NCBI GenBank assembly: GCA_902773215.1
Contig: CACYDQ010000140.1
Span: 1-15,289, forward strand
DNA: 15,289 nucleotides
Reading direction: 5' to 3'
Origin: an uncultured Spirochaetaceae bacterium
GTDB lineage: Bacteria; Spirochaetota; Spirochaetia; Treponematales; Treponemataceae
The position numbers and the translations under genes are program-made. The notes below the pieces were generated by a model that was not told where the DNA came from, made no database searches, and saw nothing but the letters and a program-made list of their open reading frames with translations. Shown piece by piece: positions 14,901-15,289 of this stretch (its first letter is position 1; the number at the start of each line of letters is the position of its first letter).

Positions 14901-15289
14901 CGCAAGTCCTACAACGAGATGATAAACAAGCTGAATGCCGACACGAACAATTTGCAGCTGAAGATTGGGGAAATTAATTCCAGTGTCGCAACGTTCACCG
15001 CGCAGACCGGTTTGTTCGATACTGCCCGCGAGCTTCAGGATCAGCTGTCTTCTTCGATAAAAGATCTCAAGAAGAAGATAGACGAGGTTGCTTCCTACGA
15101 AAAGGAGATTGACGAGCTCGGCGATAAGATTCGCGAGGTGGAGGCCATGCACGACAACGTGGATCGCAAGATTGGTAATTACGACTCCCAGAAGCTTACG
15201 CTCCAGACGATTGACGCGAAGTTCAACCGCTTGGTGGAGCTGAGCAACGGGATGGACACAAAGATTGCCGAGCTTACGGCTCAGAGCGA
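5928..15289 (+). CDS. Giant membrane-anchored coiled-coil protein (SpiroCoCo-like), 3' end missing
   Basis: At least 3120 codons are open, and the frame runs off the right edge. GTG 5928 is the only start that keeps the membrane segment: an in-frame TAA lies at 5922-5924, and a GGGGA ribosome site (5917-5921) sits six bases before it. Residues 2-21 (IALLGIVISVILSAALTVGM) form one membrane helix, followed by basic residues (RSRDR...KVKRYADKR). The positive-inside rule therefore predicts that the rest faces the cytoplasm. Everything after is Glu/Lys/Asp/Ser/Ala-rich coiled coil with no globular domain. Most of it is hendecad (11-residue) repeat with 4-3-4 core spacing, often in 22-residue pairs. 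I read no proline, three cysteines (residues 374, 1278, 2051) and four tryptophans (465, 773, 2732, 2878). After about residue 2450 the repeats become irregular and more Gln/Lys-rich. A single continuous helix of this length would be about 460 nm. A structural, filament-like or envelope-linking role is inference. It resembles spirochaete giant coiled-coil proteins by memory only. Confidence 0.9.
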   Translation, partial: MIALLGIVISVILSAALTVGMRSRDRNDNSLDKVKRYADKRLGEFDEYFKKQQEHLSVSGNELESKDIEAKAAVKRLEQQIGDLRADASSLQNTIDSVRSIGTQLKDYDEVINNLLEMTKKVEENLQRVQDEANVIDKYNSRLEKQDKTIGAIERRVGEVTKRFSEKNLEQLKQIGSDLLTQYEERARTIDESTQKYLGANQAILDKINSDIKTAYDNAAEAAENLENDAFDSLKARSEERRGEIISSLEAGVKKLSDYIDSKVQGVQKDLLDKTRAFDASYAKSLKDFEGLLAQRRGEMSAFVEGKTAELTDDLEEKINILNDAIAERTGVLDSTFSDKKDALEDIFNNRIEEIESSFDTVAKGLEARIQQKCDELSSIVSGSQSDLEERFSDTTDTINNAINSAIDSLEKLYGQRKAELEGQFKEQTLGLEDSFNRNVESISSQIVERSASLQQTFDATTDGWHSKFGEEAAKIESEMAQRSADLEQRASDLAEDIASRTGGLQSDLEQRTANLAADIADKTGRLQSDLEQRTANLAGDIASRTEGLQSDLEQRTAALAGDIADKTGKLQSDLEQRTANLAGDIASRTEGLQADLEQRTAVLAGDIQEKTNGLQTDLESRATALAENIAARTEGLQSDLEQRAANLAGDIADKTGKLQSDLEQRASDLAADIASRTDNLQSDLEQRAAALADDIARRTGDLQSDLDGRTSALSDRISSTDAALQSRLDGVLESVQQEFDGRITAFNEALDEAKRNADDSYNQKHSALETAWQEASDFMKASFAQRSDDLENDVKRRIASLKDSLSSDTDSLEESLNKRLSDLKDRSAKIDSHIKKETSALAKSVLDDLGRITGDLRKQTDDAVSRYNAESESDKAELEAKVAEIKAALEDRLNQIATDVAERTGAIDSDAGSRIEGLSSQLNGRIDDLNSLVEEINSQVAGESASLRNSVTEQLSAAAQQAQDETRAAVERYNQEAKKYTVEVDERTGNLHDSLNEKLTELESAINDKTGTLESSFNEKISGLADSLNGKADGIESSLAERMEAIVGSLTDRADSVESSFVEKISSLSEALFGKADGMHDALSEKIASVSDELSAKTDGLHSSFEKQIAAISEELAGKADGVQSSLADKIAAISDELSGKADDVQESLSGKIASVADELSSRADGVQASLAEKIENVSGDLGGRADGVERGFNERFETMFRTVGERFSDMERQLDDKSQSFAEELANANAALESGLEEKISRIKENIEERYGTVGDDVDSRTSMLSQNLDEFISGCNSRLEQMNGDVARQIDDLEKKVSSKTSSLSSDVDTRIGKLQEDVAARSAEALESYRNLADGYIGEVTSRSDDLRKSLEESVSSLRDEIEQKTGSLKDDADSRIQKIEADLDFAAAEFNGKVSNIERTSAERIAELEKSVAEKTDGMELTIDDRTKAAVKGLDDQFAEIAQDIDSRTKNALDKYNKSAAVYLKNIEDYDARIQNTLKNKKDELEKRVNDFSNEINATITDKSTGLNDAFNERVANISSDLSGKIASLAASLTTQAQDIEADFSGKFNDLTNALTGKYDALEGKLSERDSALAEDITGRYDALENKLGERDTALSDEIAGKYDALESRLRERDSVLADEITGKFDALESRLGERDVAIAAEIREKYDALAAELEEKRAGLDEDIRTRYVELNSLLSGQSQDLTSDIEGEISRLNESLRDRTATIGEDVATRVEMLIDSFKEKSSALEKEIDGLVQTLTDSVTEKTNGVNNEAAAKIVRATKEFEERSNALDEKIDSVIAGLASSLEEKSGNLGSNIQDTYDRLSSDFAGKYEDLSSSFSDRHDRLASELNGGLSELNKSFEDLSALSKDKFDTLESSIDNRVRTLDAAFDGRIADLDKSVQERTSTIDQDVQDRVDSLIAQVDGKVQELDGGVNEKVSTLNDSVQKITSTIDQDIKGKIAELTDMLASRTGSLDKDVNEKLLAISKVLDGRTNALAKKLNDETAKIDSDVMTKITDLYKRAESINEEMNKKATALETVVKRRLVELAEEVKRDTGAAVDEYRATCDNYTKNIEDRTAVLRSALDEKAEELEKEISEKTATLDTVMKNRSDSLDASIVERLNELDSKAKAINDEIHSKTSDLAKAVRAQLETMTNDVKNQTSAAIEKYRSTTINYTQNIEDRTSALRKALDKKTSVLEKEINEKTKLLENALNHQLAEVKERTLAINREIAGKSEQFQDALQRELSELTTNVTRQTSQALENYKNTAASYSKDVETRTAEMQNLLDGRVSSLRQMITDKTGSLENDLNNKTSSIENSLNNITSNLTSELKKRTTTLAQEIASKTGGLKSEFDSRMQNLESDFTTKTNMLAEKVKKESVDLETAVSTNNSEVTARISDKVDELTGRLAGKVKAFEEQLDEKTSAIENDFTTRLAALKDSFSSSYDEAKRTADALTLDTQGNTKQLSMLNSTLDSKTAEIIQRYDGIYDRAMKDAELKEKEAYEKYSGLSSSNLQKYRDALQGRMDEMQKSVAGTIADLRAQAEDVRSSVEDSLERLRSEFQESEKLSKLTASQVEEETQQGMQRLSAFTEAINRQLAEFDEKVSQTMQGIASEYDAREAKFLSGIDQQLEDYKKEMEGRFKRLSATGGDVDKLEATLRNLVDRSEKEVSGNLEKFTNDITQKESSFEASMRERSQALATELAQLKAGIEELKNKAYMSTSANLKKFEDSFEQDLKQREQELSSHLIEWKNDFDIKITKISDEYEQNRLKLEGKYMDALKKRIAEVQAKTDAQEQQFQTTILDNQSVIQKQVTSVDQQLHDFIEKYKQELKKTSDQAEAILKEETDKYNRKIENQIQENQFTFDKELDDLKRSYDEKQKSSTAAIDSAMQEFNVWQKRLRQQFDEAKAQFDEQLKDFSKDTADRMAEIVEQTGNSEGEIQTNIRDLAAKLHDALASYEEVSTSILAGLKKQSEDMHAANRTIAENQKDKLLSDLKAYEQKYNTLNSQNRKSYNEMINKLNADTNNLQLKIGEINSSVATFTAQTGLFDTARELQDQLSSSIKDLKKKIDEVASYEKEIDELGDKIREVEAMHDNVDRKIGNYDSQKLTLQTIDAKFNRLVELSNGMDTKIAELTAQS
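7383..8042 (+). repeat. Array 1: ten tandem 66-bp (22-residue) repeats
   Basis: Ten units start every 66 bp from 7383; an eleventh degenerate unit follows (8043-8108). The typical unit is DLEQRTANLAG followed by DIASRTEGLQS, that is two matching hendecads of the form D(L/I)xxRTxxLxx. Units 1-5 alternate in their second half between IASRT and IADKT, suggesting an older 132-bp step. About 44 bases at 7608-7651 recur without change at 7872-7915, four units apart, so the array has been reshuffled recently. Confidence 0.95.
8916..9509 (+). repeat. Array 2: nine tandem 66-bp (22-residue) repeats
   Basis: Nine units start every 66 bp from 8916. The typical unit is ADKIAAISDEL followed by SGKADGVQSSL, again two 11-residue halves with hydrophobic positions at 4, 7 and 11. 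The next unit (9510 onward) is degenerate. DNA identity between units is lower than in array 1, so this array is older or less homogenised. Confidence 0.92.
10611..10940 (+). repeat. Array 3: five tandem 66-bp (22-residue) repeats
   Basis: Five units start at 10611, 10677, 10743, 10809 and 10875. The typical unit is GKYDALESRLG followed by ERDSALADEIT. A tyrosine or phenylalanine sits at position 3 and a charged residue (D14) falls in a core position of the second half, unlike arrays 1 and 2. A sixth, diverged unit starts at 10941. Confidence 0.92.
12060..12722 (+). repeat. Long super-repeats with a Y-x9-Y motif in the coiled coil
   Basis: Three related blocks begin at 12060 (DEYRATCDNYTKNIEDRT), 12378 (EKYRSTTINYTQNIEDRT) and 12663 (ENYKNTAASYSKDVETRT). 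The spacings are 106 and 95 residues, which differ by exactly one hendecad. After the motif the blocks stay alignable for tens of residues (AVLRSALDEKAEELEKEI against SALRKALDKKTSVLEKEI). Weaker single copies of the motif occur at 8841 (ERYNQEAKKYTVEVDERT) and 10302 (DKYNKSAAVYLKNIEDYD). Confidence 0.8.

Noticed and set aside
14010..15152. A 380-codon open frame on the minus strand inside the giant gene, with other long minus-strand frames from 6300 to 14200
   Set aside because: They are Leu/Val- or Ser-rich antisense shadows of the repetitive, biased codons of the coiled-coil gene, without ribosome sites or recognisable domains.

Overview
The window looks like chromosomal DNA from a moderately GC-rich spirochaete, most probably a Treponema-type host-associated species. 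The reasons are indirect but agree: a giant low-complexity coiled-coil gene of the kind found in spirochaetes (families NCBI names 'SpiroCoCo', recalled from memory and not searched), a BspA-type leucine-rich-repeat gene and an Rpn-type PD-(D/E)XK nuclease gene (both families are expanded in treponemes), and a lepA-HAD gene pair. No tRNA, rRNA, CRISPR array or complete insertion sequence was seen.

Left part (1-3015). The 3' end of a P-loop ATPase-like gene closes with a strong intrinsic terminator. A 390-base intergenic stretch follows. It holds two plausible promoters, a short tandem repeat and a leader hairpin. It leads to a BspA-like leucine-rich-repeat gene that is broken by a one-base frameshift in a run of G. 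Convergent to it, on the minus strand, is an Rpn family nuclease gene. Its nuclease core is interrupted, in frame, by a 66-bp palindrome-bearing insertion flanked by near-identical 17-bp direct repeats.

Centre (3016-5927). A 349-base intergenic region rich in short perfect hairpins separates the Rpn gene from lepA (elongation factor 4). lepA is followed with no gap by a HAD family phosphatase gene, so the two are probably one transcript. After that come a perfect 11-bp tandem repeat and two identical extended -10 boxes (TGCTATAAT) 19 bp apart, which probably drive the next gene.

Right part (5928-15289). More than 60% of the window is one open frame of at least 3120 codons that runs off the right edge. 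It starts with GTG and encodes one N-terminal membrane segment followed by an uninterrupted coiled coil. The coiled coil is built mainly from 11-residue (hendecad) units, usually paired into 22-residue (66-bp) repeats. Three tandem arrays of these are clearly visible, as are longer super-repeats near residues 2045-2260. I read no proline codon anywhere in it. This gene, and the palindromic element inside the Rpn gene, are the most notable things in the window.
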